Assembly (NCBI RefSeq): GCF_963678635.1
Contig: NC_087071.1
Span: 33,954,548-34,018,547 of the forward strand
DNA from: Symsagittifera roscoffensis
Taxonomy: Eukaryota > Xenacoelomorpha > Acoela > Convolutidae
Direction: 5' to 3'
Length of the DNA: 64,000 nt
Notes under the pieces: generated by a model
What the model saw: only the letters and a program-made list of their open reading frames with translations
Told to the model about the DNA's origin: nothing
Databases searched by the model: none
Translations under genes and position numbers: made by a program
Shown: in pieces, positions 1 through 8,867 of the stretch
How positions within the stretch are numbered: position 1 is the stretch's first letter
Layout: every line of letters begins with the position of its first letter

Positions 1-3000
1 TTGATTGATTGTTCGGGTAATTCTGGTTTCGGTTGTTTGAATAACTTCTATTCCGATTATTGGAGTAGTTTCTATTCCTATTGTATGATGAATTTCGTGA
101 TTGATTGTTTGGGTAGTAATTATTTCTTGATTGGGAATTAGATCTAGAAACAAATCGTTGTGTATTTGAATGTGATCTGGAGTAGTTATTTCGACTATTT
201 GGTCTATTGTAGTGATTTTGTGATGAATTTTGCGTGTTTCTTCGTTCTGGTGATCTTCCTCTATAACTTGAGTTATATGGTGATTGATTTCTTGTATAAT
301 TTGTATTGTTCGGGAGTGGTTTTCCTGAACTGTTGTTGCTGTAGACTGTTTTGTTCGGTAGATTTTGATCTTTTTTCATGTATTGGTAGAATGATTTATT
401 TGGTTCTTTATATTTTTGAGGTTTATTTTGATTGTCTTGCTGTTTTTGTCTACATTCAGAAATACTATGTCCGTATCGTCGGCAATAATTACACCATTTT
501 TTGAAAGATGGTTTGCCTTTAAAGTTAGGGTGTTTTTCGTAAATATTGAGTATTTCAGTGATTTTTTCAACGAGGTCTGTATCTGATTCCTGTATATTGT
601 TTATATTTGTGGAAGCTGTTTCAATTCTGTTAACGTATTGTAATTTCAGATTTTCCGTTTCTTCGAGTTTCATTGTGATTTCTGCTTGTTCTAGTTTGTC
701 TACTAGTTTTCGAAAATCTAAATCGGGTTCTCGAATTGACGAAGGATGGGATGCTCTCTTTTTTATTGCTATTTTCCTTAATTGTGGTGTTAAGGTCATC
801 ATTAAGATTTCTGTCATCTTTGTGTTTTTATAGTCATGTGTATTTAATGAATATGCTTTTCGAACTAGTGTTTTGATTCGTACTGCTAATTGCTTGATGG
901 TTTCGTTTGGTAATCTGCGAATTTCATTACATAAAACTCTTTGTTGTTGTTTGTTTCTTTCGGAGTCAAACATTTTTGAAAATTCTTGTGTAAACCTTTT
1001 CCAATTTGATTTTATTTCTATAGGCAATACTGAAAACCATTTTTGGGCTGCGCCATCTAGAGTTGTTTGTATTAACGCTGTGCGTCGATGTATCCAGTTT
1101 TGATGTAGTGGCGTATTAATTGGTTCAGGTCCTATATTTAAAATCAAATTTGCTGTGACTGCATTTAAATAGTCTTCTACAGAATATTCAGGGTCTGTTC
1201 CTGTGAATACCATTAAAGGTTTATTTGATGTTATTGATGATCCACCCATAAGGTATGGATTCATCGTCATTTGTAATGATTCTGCTGCATTTGGCATTTG
1301 AGAAAAATTTGAAAGTTGATTTCTTGTTATTTCGTGTTGTTGAAGATAATATGGGAGTGGTATTTCATTTTGCATTTGTGCTGGTTGGTACGAGTTTGCA
1401 ATCATTGGGTTTTGTTGCTGAATTGGTTGAAAAGATTGTGTATTAATTGGGTTTTGTTGTTGAATTGGTTGTTGGTTTTGTGTATCTATTGGTTGTGGAG
1501 AAAAAATTCTATTATATGTATGTGGTTTCTGTATTCCTTGTCCACGATATTCTTGATTATAGGGTGTAAATATATCTGGTTGCAAGAAATCATCATCTGA
1601 GGATAAGTAATCCATTTGATAAGATGTTTGTTTTTTATTTTTATTTTGTTGAAAAAATGGATAGTTTTCACTACGATCCTGTGGAGGATGTAAATTTGTT
1701 TGGAAATTTACTGAATTAGGTGGTGCCATTGGGTTATCCCAGTTTCGAGATCTTGTATAATTACTAAAATTTTTTCGTGGTTGATAATTTGTTTTTGATG
1801 GATGTGTGTAATTATAATTATGGTCTGCAAAGTTGTTTCTAGTGAACGTTTTGCGTGTTTTTTGCGGTATTGTCATGGGTCTGTATGTTTGGTAATCCAT
1901 GTGTGAATATTTTGGGGCAACCGAAGGTTTAACGGTTGATTGTAATGTAACCTGTGTTTGTGAAGGATTTGTATTTCTTGGTGTTGTTAAGTTTGGACGT
2001 ATTGGTGAAATACTTTGTTGTGTAGTTGTTGTGTGTACGATTTCTTCATTTATGAAGTGTGATGGTGTCTGGATATCTTGTTGAGTAAGATTCCTAGTTC
2101 CATTGAGGTTTTCATTGTGTATGACTGTAGAGTTTAAATTATTATTTTGCATATCGGGTAAAAATGTATTATAGTTTAATGGTGTTGCATCAATGGTTAA
2201 TGGTATTACTCGTACATAATCTCTTACATAAGATATCGTACTTATTGCTTGACTTGAGATTGATTGTGGGAAGTTTATGGATGCGGGATGAGACCATTCG
2301 GGGTCCCAAACATAGTCTGATTGTTCTGTGATGGCAGTATCATCGTTTGAGTTTTGGGGTCTAAAATTTTTTCTTGCTTGTGAAATTAAATCAATATTAT
2401 GTGTGAAATAATCTATTATGAACCATGCCAAGATTTTTTGTAAGTCGTGTTTTGTATGTTGTGAAACTTCATCTTTCGTGAAATTTTCTTTAATTATATT
2501 AAGAAAACTAGAGAGTAGTGTGATTTCATGTCGTACTCTTATATGTTTAGATGTTTCTGTCGGTGAGACATTTGGTATCTGGATTTCGTTTTCTAATATC
2601 GAGATATAACTATATATTATCGCAAAAACTTCATTGGTGAATATGGAGTTTGCTCTTTGTGAGTTATGATATTGGATGCTTTTTATATATTCTGAGAATA
2701 CTTTTGAGAATTCTAAATCAAGATCGTCTGTTTGAATTATATATTTACTGTGATTCTGGTTTGGTGAGCTGAATTCTATGGAGTAGATTCCGTATTGTTG
2801 TGTTAGGTTACATATATCTTTTAGATAGTGATCGATAATTTGTCTTTTGATTTTTACATCTGGGAACTCTGTTTTACATGGACTGATTCCGGGTTCAAAC
2901 AAATTTAAGAGTAAATTTTTGCAGAATATATGCTGTCCTCTATCAGTGGTTGCATCTACGATAAAGGGGAAGATATCATCATCATCTGGACTTTCTTCAC

Positions 3001-3022
3001 CTGGGGTGTGCGTTGAACTCAT
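1..3022 (-). CDS. Gag (probably Gag-Pol) polyprotein of the left element, partial, open to the window edge
   Basis: The ATG at 3022 lies within the last 26 bases of the upstream 155-codon ORF, the same overlap as in the right copy. The frame appears to stay open for about 1,000 codons to the edge. It encodes an N-terminal folded region, a long Gln/Asn/Thr/Pro-rich linker, a retrotransposon Gag capsid-like region (about 1230-700), and a zinc knuckle CNYCRRYGHSISEC (C-x2-C-x4-H-x4-C, about 490-430). An Asn/Arg/Ser/Tyr-rich stretch follows. The zinc knuckle shows nucleocapsid function. At the points matching the right copy's three gag stops (10447, 10774, 10858) this copy reads CAA, CGA and TGG. 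The protease and RT parts are out of view. Confidence 0.85.
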   Translation of the reverse strand, partial: MSSTHTPGEESPDDDDIFPFIVDATTDRGQHIFCKNLLLNLFEPGISPCKTEFPDVKIKRQIIDHYLKDICNLTQQYGIYSIEFSSPNQNHSKYIIQTDDLDLEFSKVFSEYIKSIQYHNSQRANSIFTNEVFAIIYSYISILENEIQIPNVSPTETSKHIRVRHEITLLSSFLNIIKENFTKDEVSQHTKHDLQKILAWFIIDYFTHNIDLISQARKNFRPQNSNDDTAITEQSDYVWDPEWSHPASINFPQSISSQAISTISYVRDYVRVIPLTIDATPLNYNTFLPDMQNNNLNSTVIHNENLNGTRNLTQQDIQTPSHFINEEIVHTTTTQQSISPIRPNLTTPRNTNPSQTQVTLQSTVKPSVAPKYSHMDYQTYRPMTIPQKTRKTFTRNNFADHNYNYTHPSKTNYQPRKNFSNYTRSRNWDNPMAPPNSVNFQTNLHPPQDRSENYPFFQQNKNKKQTSYQMDYLSSDDDFLQPDIFTPYNQEYRGQGIQKPHTYNRIFSPQPIDTQNQQPIQQQNPINTQSFQPIQQQNPMIANSYQPAQMQNEIPLPYYLQQHEITRNQLSNFSQMPNAAESLQMTMNPYLMGGSSITSNKPLMVFTGTDPEYSVEDYLNAVTANLILNIGPEPINTPLHQNWIHRRTALIQTTLDGAAQKWFSVLPIEIKSNWKRFTQEFSKMFDSERNKQQQRVLCNEIRRLPNETIKQLAVRIKTLVRKAYSLNTHDYKNTKMTEILMMTLTPQLRKIAIKKRASHPSSIREPDLDFRKLVDKLEQAEITMKLEETENLKLQYVNRIETASTNINNIQESDTDLVEKITEILNIYEKHPNFKGKPSFKKWCNYCRRYGHSISECRQKQQDNQNKPQKYKEPNKSFYQYMKKDQNLPNKTVYSNNSSGKPLPNNTNYTRNQSPYNSSYRGRSPERRNTQNSSQNHYNRPNSRNNYSRSHSNTQRFVSRSNSQSRNNYYPNNQSRNSSYNRNRNYSNNRNRSYSNNRNQNYPNNQS

Positions 3023-3464
3023 TTTTTCGTTCGATGACTGTTAATATGTAATTATCAATGTGTCTAATTGGTTGATTCCAATTGTACAAATGTACTGGTT
3101 TGTGTTTATACTGCTTTTTTATTCTTCTTTTTCCTCTTTTTGATGAATTTGAAGTTGTTTCTGAGTCAGAGAAATATAATTGATCGTGAATTGGGCAATT
3201 TTTATCTATTGATTCTTTTAGTTTATAAAGTTCGTCTAAACTGTTGGTTTCTGATTCTGAAAATGCGTTTCGATTTTTTGAAAATCTTTTTCGTGTTATT
3301 TGTCTTTGTTTAGTTATTATTTTTCTCTTTAATGTTTGTCGTTTTGTTCTAATGTATCCAACTGTTTGTGTATGAGGTGTGATTACAAGGTCGTATTTTT
3401 TGTTATCTATTTCACAATTGTGTAAAACGATTGTTTGTTTATTTCCTAGGTTTTTAAATGACAT
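2997..3464 (-). CDS. Basic 155-residue ORF upstream of gag, left copy
   Basis: This is the counterpart of 8400-8867, nearly the same protein. It is rich in Lys and Arg, with a cluster KRGKRRIKKQYKHK near residues 110-125 that looks like a nuclear-localisation or nucleic-acid-binding stretch. A Ser/Glu/Asp-rich patch lies in the middle. There is no signal peptide or membrane segment. Its end overlaps the gag ATG by 26 bases. The same length in two separate insertions, with few replacements, indicates a real gene. I recognise no family; an RNA-binding or regulatory accessory role is only a guess from charge. Confidence 0.75.
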   Translation of the reverse strand: MSFKNLGNKQTIVLHNCEIDNKKYDLVITPHTQTVGYIRTKRQTLKRKIITKQRQITRKRFSKNRNAFSESETNSLDELYKLKESIDKNCPIHDQLYFSDSETTSNSSKRGKRRIKKQYKHKPVHLYNWNQPIRHIDNYILTVIERKNEFNAHPR

Positions 3465-4391
3465 AAGGTTTAGGATGACGGATGCAAAAGGTTGTTAAAT
3501 GATTTCTATTTGCCTTAACTGTTAGTCCTTACGATTTTTTTGTTAGCCTAACCTGGGTCTATTTGTTCAGGGTTGGGGAGAAAAGTATATCGATTCCGAA
3601 GAATGATTTTATACTTTCTCGTGGATAGTATAAGCTAAGGTGTTAACTTACTTAATCTTACTTAAGGGTAGTAATTGTGTTCAGGGTTGGAGAATAGTAA
3701 ATCGATCCACAAGGTTCAGGTATAATTAGAACGCGAGTAGTTCGTTAGATACTATTTTAAACTTACTAAGTTTAAGATTTATCCTGGGTCTGGTAAGAGG
3801 GGGGATCAAGTGAAGGATGAATAACCGAAGTTCTTCACTGTTTATCCTAATTTGAATGATTAGTTTTGTTCAAAAATTTCTATTAGTCCTGGGTTTTTAG
3901 AAAGGGTTGGATAGTGAATCGACGTTTGAGGTCGTTAGACACTAGTTAAGTGGGTGGCGGAGAACAAAGTTGTTCTTTTTGATCCAAGGATAGGCCTTGA
4001 TGATCAAGTTTTAAATTTAATTAAATAGAAAATGATTTAAGATCCAAGGATAAGCCTTGATGATCTGATTTTAAAATTAAGTGAATTTAAGTTTAAAATG
4101 TTTTAAATTTGTGTAAAGAATAAATTTAGTATTTTTATGATATTAGTGAGCTTATGAATGCTGTTATGTTTAGGCGATGAAGCTGGAACAACAGGATGAT
4201 TTATAATTACTAACCATTTATTGTCATGCTACTAATTTTTATTTTGATTTTTCGATAAATATTTTTCAAACATGTTTTGTATATTACTGCAGAATTTAGG
4301 AAAACGATCTGAGATCTTTTTATCAATCGTTATTGTATATTAATAATTTTGTTTAGCGCCTGAAATGATTTTGAAAATTGACTTCAAAATT

Positions 4392-4625
4392 TTATGTTTG
4401 CAAATGAAAATCTAAATTCATTGCTAGTAGTATTCTAAATACAAAAGTTTGTTCTGGCTTTTGCCGAACTATCATATAACTATATGGTAAGTTTCTGCTT
4501 TGTCGTATGTCGTCTCTGGTTCGAGGTCTTCTTCCAATTCCGGGTAGTTCTGTTATCGTTCGGAATATTGGCTCTGATCTATTGAGTCGTAGAGACATTT
4601 CGATTAAATTATTGTCGTATAACAT
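4392..4625 (-). CDS. 77-residue leader ORF, left copy
   Basis: This is the first ATG ORF after the LTR and primer-binding site. It encodes a polar protein beginning MLYDNNLIEMSLRLNRSEP and ending in DFHLQT. The counterpart at 7119-7352 has the same length with about seven replacements and no indel. An ORF kept in two diverged copies of a leader is likely translated, though a conserved RNA structure could also hold the sequence. No known domain is recognised. The middle (residues 30-50) is Arg-rich. Confidence 0.55.
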   Translation of the reverse strand: MLYDNNLIEMSLRLNRSEPIFRTITELPGIGRRPRTRDDIRQSRNLPYSYMIVRQKPEQTFVFRILLAMNLDFHLQT

Positions 4626-4694
4626 TTGTAAATGTTTTGTCTAAATTCTAATCTATTATTGGTTAATTCTAAGCTATTAAGGTCTTGTTCGAGA

Positions 4695-4709
4695 CTTATG
4701 GTCGCACCA
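4695..4709 (-). promoter_or_regulatory. Primer-binding site, left copy
   Basis: On the minus strand the sequence TGGTGCGACCATAAG lies two bases inside the LTR. It begins TGG, complementary to a tRNA 3' CCA end, and is identical to the site at 7034-7048. The priming tRNA was not identified. Confidence 0.75.
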
Positions 4710-4711
4710 GA

Positions 4712-5121
4712 TGAGTTAGGACCGATGGGTATAACTCATAGAGTAATTTCGGATAGGGTACACCGTCTGCTCGTCACGCTATCTTATTTTCGGCCGGATA
4801 GATTCGTGCAGCTTCTTAGTCTAATACCAATCCTAATCTTACTCTTATACTATCTAGTCTCAGGTTGTTTAACTAGTCTCTGCTAGGCTCAATAGATCTA
4901 GGGTATACTGGTTTATTGCGGCTGCTGAAGTACTCGGGAGAGTTCAACTAATTTCTAAGTTAAATTCAAATCTCTCTGGTGCTGAAATTACAAGTAATTT
5001 CAGCACTTACAAATAAGTGGATTGTTAGTTAGATGAATCATGATTGGTTAATGTTAAATACTTTACATTGGTAAAATATCTAATTTATCCAATCATAAAA
5101 TGTAGTTTAGATCAGGTTCCA
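4712..5121 (-). repeat. LTR of the left element (its 5' LTR), 410 bp
   Basis: It has the TG...CA ends and exactly the same 410-bp length as the LTRs at 6622 and 25242. It carries the same perfect hairpin (4979-5006, 13-bp arms). It is more different from the two right-hand LTRs than they are from each other. Confidence 0.92.
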
Positions 5122-5525
5122 TTTTCGAAACTTTTTCTCAAAAGTAATTAAGCTGCCTCCTTTGCTCATACTTATTCGATACTGTATTTATCATGATCAT
5201 CAAAAGTACTAAATAGAACGTTTTTGATGTGCTCTTTGTACATTAGGGACCCGTTTAGTATCTTGAGATCTCTCTATCACACTTGTTACCCATTGCTTAA
5301 ATAACTAAACACTGTTGCGGAATTGGAAATATTTTAGGTCAAACCACTTGCTATCTTTAGTTTTTGGTCTTTGCTCAGAAAACCGATTTACCAGTAAATA
5401 GGCGAGCCAGATCAGTAAACTAAAAATCAATACGATCAGTAAACTAAATATCAATAACACAGATGTGATAATCGAGAACTGAGATTTGATTAATTGGACA
5501 AACTTGTCATCAGTTCTTTTTTATT
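5122..5525. other. Unassigned spacer between the head-to-head elements
   Basis: AT-rich sequence with no convincing ORF, RNA gene or repeat end. A short direct repeat with core GATCAGTAAACTAAA occurs twice near 5414-5446. Confidence 0.5.
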
Positions 5526-6466
5526 ATCCCGGGTTGACCAAAACTTCTTATCATACAATTTTCAAATATGAGAAACTTCTTGTCATACATTTTCATACAA
5601 TTCCATACCTACAGAAAGTTGTATGAAAACTCTATGATAAGCATTTTTCCATATATGAAAATTGTATGATAGGTGTTTTCCCATAAACCAAAAATTTGAT
5701 TTTTTCTTTTTAAATTTAGTTTCTGAGAAATTTTCGGTTGTGTTTGCAACCTAACACAAGTGACAAAGACCTTGGTTACTCAAAACACCAAAAGTTGGAC
5801 GGTCTTGCATTTACAATGCGTAGAAAACGACCTGAATTTGTCTGTCTTTCACAAATAATATAACAGAAGTAACAAACTTTTATTTTTTGGCAAAACTTTT
5901 TAATGATGATTTTTTCAAATTTTTGAATTTTCAAATTATCAGACATTGATCAAGGCACACATTAACACCCCATACAAACGAAATAGGAATTTTCAGCGTT
6001 TTTGAAAAAAAAATTTAAGTGAAAAGTAAATAAAAGCCAATTTTATCGTATCCAGGACTACGTTATGCACACAACGTGCACACAACGTGCATGCACACGT
6101 TATGTTCGAAAAATGTTTGTTTGCGTACGAAATTCGATTTTCGGTTGAAAAAAAAAACAAAAAATTTTTTGGGGCAAATTTTCAAAATTACTTGAAAAAT
6201 TTTTTGCGTCGCCATCAAAAAAATGCCAGTCATACAATTTCCATATATGGGAATTGTATGATAGGCATTTTTTTCAAAAAACGAAAACCTCAGTTTTTTA
6301 TCAACAGACTGTTTTATAAGAATCAAACAGCCATAGAAATAAGTTTATATCAGTTTTCAACCATTTTTAGAAATTGTATGAAAATTGTATGACAAGCATT
6401 TTTTCACAACTTGATGTATGGAATTGTATGATAAGCATTTTCGGTGTATGGGGGTCAACCCGGGAT
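5526..6466 (+). repeat. Family M MITE-like element, copy M1
   Basis: About 940 bp bounded by perfect inverted ends ATCCCGGGTTGACC and GGTCAACCCGGGAT. Both ends are built of hairpin modules of the type ATACAATTT-CATATATG-AAATTGTAT, for example at 6233-6262. No transposase is encoded; overlapping ORFs on both strands at 6063-6392 are products of the palindromic sequence. Related copies lie at 28171 and, inverted, 39084. A conserved internal block CCAGGACTACGTTATGCACAC lies near 6053. Confidence 0.85.
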
Positions 6467-6489
6467 AGCTCTTTAAAGTTTTCACCCAC

Positions 6490-6621
6490 ACCGAGCGCCC
6501 ATGGATCATACTCGATTATATAGTGATAATATGGTCAGTATCTATAAAATGACAAAATAATCGATTATAATCCATTAAAATAACCTTATATATTTTGTCA
6601 ATGTAATCCATTAGAATCAAT
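6490..6621 (+). repeat. Family A AT-rich repeat, left half, split by the retroelement
   Basis: Starts with ACCGAGCGCCCATGGAT and continues into GATTATAATCC-type sequence. The inverse end, ATCCATGGGCGCTCGGT, is at 26154-26170. The two halves were one repeat before the 19-kb element inserted. Confidence 0.8.
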
Positions 6622-7031
6622 TGGAACCTGATCTAAACTATATTTTATGATTGGATAAATTAGAGATTTTACCAGTGTAAAGTATTTCATATTAACCAAT
6701 CATGATCCATCTAACTAACAACCCACTTATTTGTAAGTGCTGAAATTACTTGTAATTTCAGCACCAGAGAGATTTAAATTTAACTTAGAAATTAGTTGCC
6801 TCTCCAAGAGAACTTCAGCAGCCGCAATAAACCAGTATACCCTAGATCTATTGAGCCTAGCAGAGACTAGTTAAACACCCTGAGACTAGAAAGTATAAGA
6901 GTAAGATTAGGATCGGTATTAGACTAAGAAGTTGCACGAATCTATCCGGCCGAAAATAAGATAGCGTCACGAGCAGACGGTGTACCCTATCCGAAACTAC
7001 TCTATGAGTTAACCACATCGGACCTAATTCA
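6622..7031 (+). repeat. 5' LTR, 410 bp
   Basis: Begins TGGAACC and ends AATTCA. A polyadenylation-type AATAAA lies at 6826-6831 and a TATAA-like GTATAAGAG near 6889. Compared with the 3' LTR there are about seven substitutions, so the insertion is not brand new but fairly young. No separate U3/R/U5 limits can be fixed. Confidence 0.95.
6737..6764 (+). promoter_or_regulatory. Perfect hairpin conserved in all LTRs
   Basis: GTGCTGAAATTAC, a two-base loop, then its exact reverse complement. The same 28 bases occur at 25357-25384 and, inverted, at 4979-5006, although nearby LTR sequence has changed. It lies about 60 bases upstream of the AATAAA signal. A role in 3' end formation or as a regulator binding site is inference. 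Confidence 0.6.
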
Positions 7032-7033
7032 TC

Positions 7034-7048
7034 TGGTGCGACCATAAG
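7034..7048 (+). promoter_or_regulatory. Primer-binding site, right copy
   Basis: TGGTGCGACCATAAG begins two bases after the LTR, the usual place for minus-strand priming by a tRNA 3' end (…GGTCGCACCA). It is identical in the left copy. The tRNA species is not assigned. Confidence 0.75.
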
Positions 7049-7118
7049 TCTCGAGCAAGACCTTAATAGCTTAGAATTAACCAAAAATAGATTAGAAACT
7101 AGACAAAACATTTTCAAA

Positions 7119-7352
7119 ATGTTATACGACGATAATTTAATCGAAATGTCTCTACGACTCAATAGATCAGAGCCAATATTCCGAACGATAACAGAACTAC
7201 CCGAAATCGTAAGAAGACCTCGAACCAGAGACGACATACGACAAAGTAGAAACTTACCATATAGTTATATGATAGTACGGCAAAAGCCAACACAAACTTT
7301 TAAATTTAGAATTTTACTAGCAATGAATTTAGATTTTCATTTGCAAACATAA
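7119..7352 (+). CDS. 77-residue leader ORF, right copy
   Basis: Starts 88 bases after the 5' LTR and ends about 1 kb before the next ORF. The protein has no signal peptide, membrane segment or cysteine pairs, and its middle is Arg-rich. The same-length ORF in the left copy (4625-4392) differs at about seven residues, mostly in the middle and C-terminal third. I do not recognise it. It could be a true small protein, an upstream regulatory ORF, or the first exon of a spliced accessory protein. No clear donor site was established. Confidence 0.55.
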   Translation: MLYDDNLIEMSLRLNRSEPIFRTITELPEIVRRPRTRDDIRQSRNLPYSYMIVRQKPTQTFKFRILLAMNLDFHLQT

Positions 7353-7665
7353 AATCTTGAAGTCAATATTCATGATCATTTCAGGCGCTAAACAAAATTA
7401 TCAATATACAATAACGATTGATAAAAAGATCTCAGATCGTTTTCCTAAATTCTGCAGTATTATATAAAACATGTTTGGAAAATATTTATTGAAAATCAAA
7501 ACAAAAATTAGTAGCATGACAATAAATTGTTAGTAATCATAAAATCATCAGTTGTCCCAGCTTCATCACCTAAACATAACAGCAATCATAAGCTCACTAA
7601 TATCATTAAAAAACTAAATCTTTTTCTTAAACAAATTTAAACTATTTAAAACTTAAATTCACTTA

Positions 7666-7880
7666 ATTTTAAAATCAGATCATCCTTGGATCTAATCTTA
7701 AAATCAGATCATCCTTGGATCTAAATAAGGACCCTTGGATCTAATTTTAAAATCAGACCCTTGGATCTAATTTTAAAATCAGATCATCCTTGGATCTAAA
7801 TAAGGCTTATCCTTGGATCTAATTTAATTTTCTATTTCACTAAATTTAAAACTTGATCATCAAGGCCTATCCTTGGATCA
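7666..7880 (+). repeat. Variable tandem repeat in the retroelement leader
   Basis: Units of about 25-30 bases around CCTTGGATCTAATTTTAAAA. The core CCTTGGATC occurs about seven times here but only twice in the left copy (near 3981 and 4041 on the other strand), so the array expanded in one lineage. Confidence 0.8.
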
Positions 7881-8399
7881 AAAAGAAAAATTTTATTCTC
7901 CCCCACCCACTTAGCAAGTGTCTAACGACCTCAAACGTCGATTCACTATCCAACCCTTCCAAAAAACCCAAGACTAATAGAAATTTTTCGACAAAACTAC
8001 CATTCAAATTAGGATAAACAGTGAAGAACTTCAGTTATTCATCCTTCACTTGAACCCTCCTCTTACCAGACCCAGGATAAATCTTAGACTTAGTAAGTTT
8101 AAAATAGTATCTAACGAACTACTTGCGTTCTAATTATACCTGAACCTTGTGGATCGATTTACTATTCTCCAACCCTTGAACACAATCACTACCCCTAAGT
8201 AAGATTAAGTAAGTTAACACCTTACTTAGCTTATATTAGCCACGAGAAATTAAAAAATCATTCTTCGGAATCGATATACTTTTCTCTCCAACCCTGAACA
8301 AATAGACCCAGGTTAAGCTAACCAAAAAATCGTAAGGACGAACAGTTTAAGAAAGTAGAAATCATCTAACAACTTTTTGCATCCCTCATCCTAAACCTT
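7881..8399 (+). other. Leader, distal part, with degenerate long-period repeats
   Basis: No ORF. A block resembling CGATTTACTATTCTCCAACCC recurs near 7937, 8153 and 8270, and the same three blocks occur inverted in the left copy (about 3570-3920). This is the usual place for packaging or ribosome-entry signals, but none can be assigned. Confidence 0.5.
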
Positions 8400-8867
8400 A
8401 TGTCATTCAAAAATCTAGGAAATAAACAAACAATCGTTTTACACAACTGTGAAATAGATAACAAACAATACGATCTTGTAATCACACCTCATACACAAAC
8501 AGTTGGATATATTAGAACAAAACGACTAACAATAAAGAGGAAAATAATAAACAAACAAAGACAAATCACACGAAAAAGATTTTCAAAGAATAGAAACGCA
8601 TTTTCAGAATCAGAAGCCAGCAATTTAGATGAACTCTATAAATTAAAAGAATCAATTGATAAAAATTGTCCCATTCACGATCAATTATATTTTTCCGACT
8701 CAGAAACAACTTCAAATTCATCAAAAAGAGGAAAAAGAAGAATAAAAAAGCAATATAAACACAAACCAGTACACTTGTATAATTGGAATCAACCAATTAG
8801 ACACATCGATAGTTATATATTAACAGTCATTAAACAAAAAAATGAGCCACAGCCACACTCAAAGTGA
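8400..8867 (+). CDS. Basic 155-residue ORF upstream of gag, right copy
   Basis: Intact ORF from the first ATG after the leader. Its last 26 bases overlap the gag ATG (8842), which is in the +1 frame, so gag could be reached by reinitiation, leaky scanning or +1 shifting. Residues 45-65 and 110-125 are dense in Lys and Arg, and residues 68-108 are acidic and Ser-rich. It has no zinc finger, signal peptide or membrane segment. Only a handful of replacements separate it from the left copy, although gag next to it has lost its frame, which suggests constraint before this insertion. Function unknown. Confidence 0.75.
   Translation: MSFKNLGNKQTIVLHNCEIDNKQYDLVITPHTQTVGYIRTKRLTIKRKIINKQRQITRKRFSKNRNAFSESEASNLDELYKLKESIDKNCPIHDQLYFSDSETTSNSSKRGKRRIKKQYKHKPVHLYNWNQPIRHIDSYILTVIKQKNEPQPHSK

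Larger units (their letters stand above)
1..5121 (-). mobile_element. Ty3/gypsy-like LTR retrotransposon, left copy, truncated by window edge
   Basis: This copy reads right to left: LTR (5121-4712), primer-binding site, leader with a 77-codon ORF, a 155-codon ORF, then gag running off the window. Every part has a counterpart in the plus-strand element starting at 6622; the left edge corresponds to about position 11869 of that copy. The two copies differ by scattered substitutions and indels, so they are related but separate insertions. The gag frame here is open where the right copy has stops, so this is the better-preserved copy. Its second LTR and target duplication lie outside the window. 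Confidence 0.93.

Noticed and set aside
160-2609. Plus-strand ORFs over the left element
   Set aside because: All are antisense to the open gag frame on the minus strand.
6063-6392. Two overlapping ORFs on opposite strands
   Set aside because: Both lie in the palindromic interior of repeat M1 and mirror each other; M2 and M3 do not keep them.
6857-7237. 126-codon minus-strand ORF over the LTR, also near 25477 and 4632
   Set aside because: It is antisense to the LTR and leader; the left and 3' LTR versions have different lengths, so it is a shadow.
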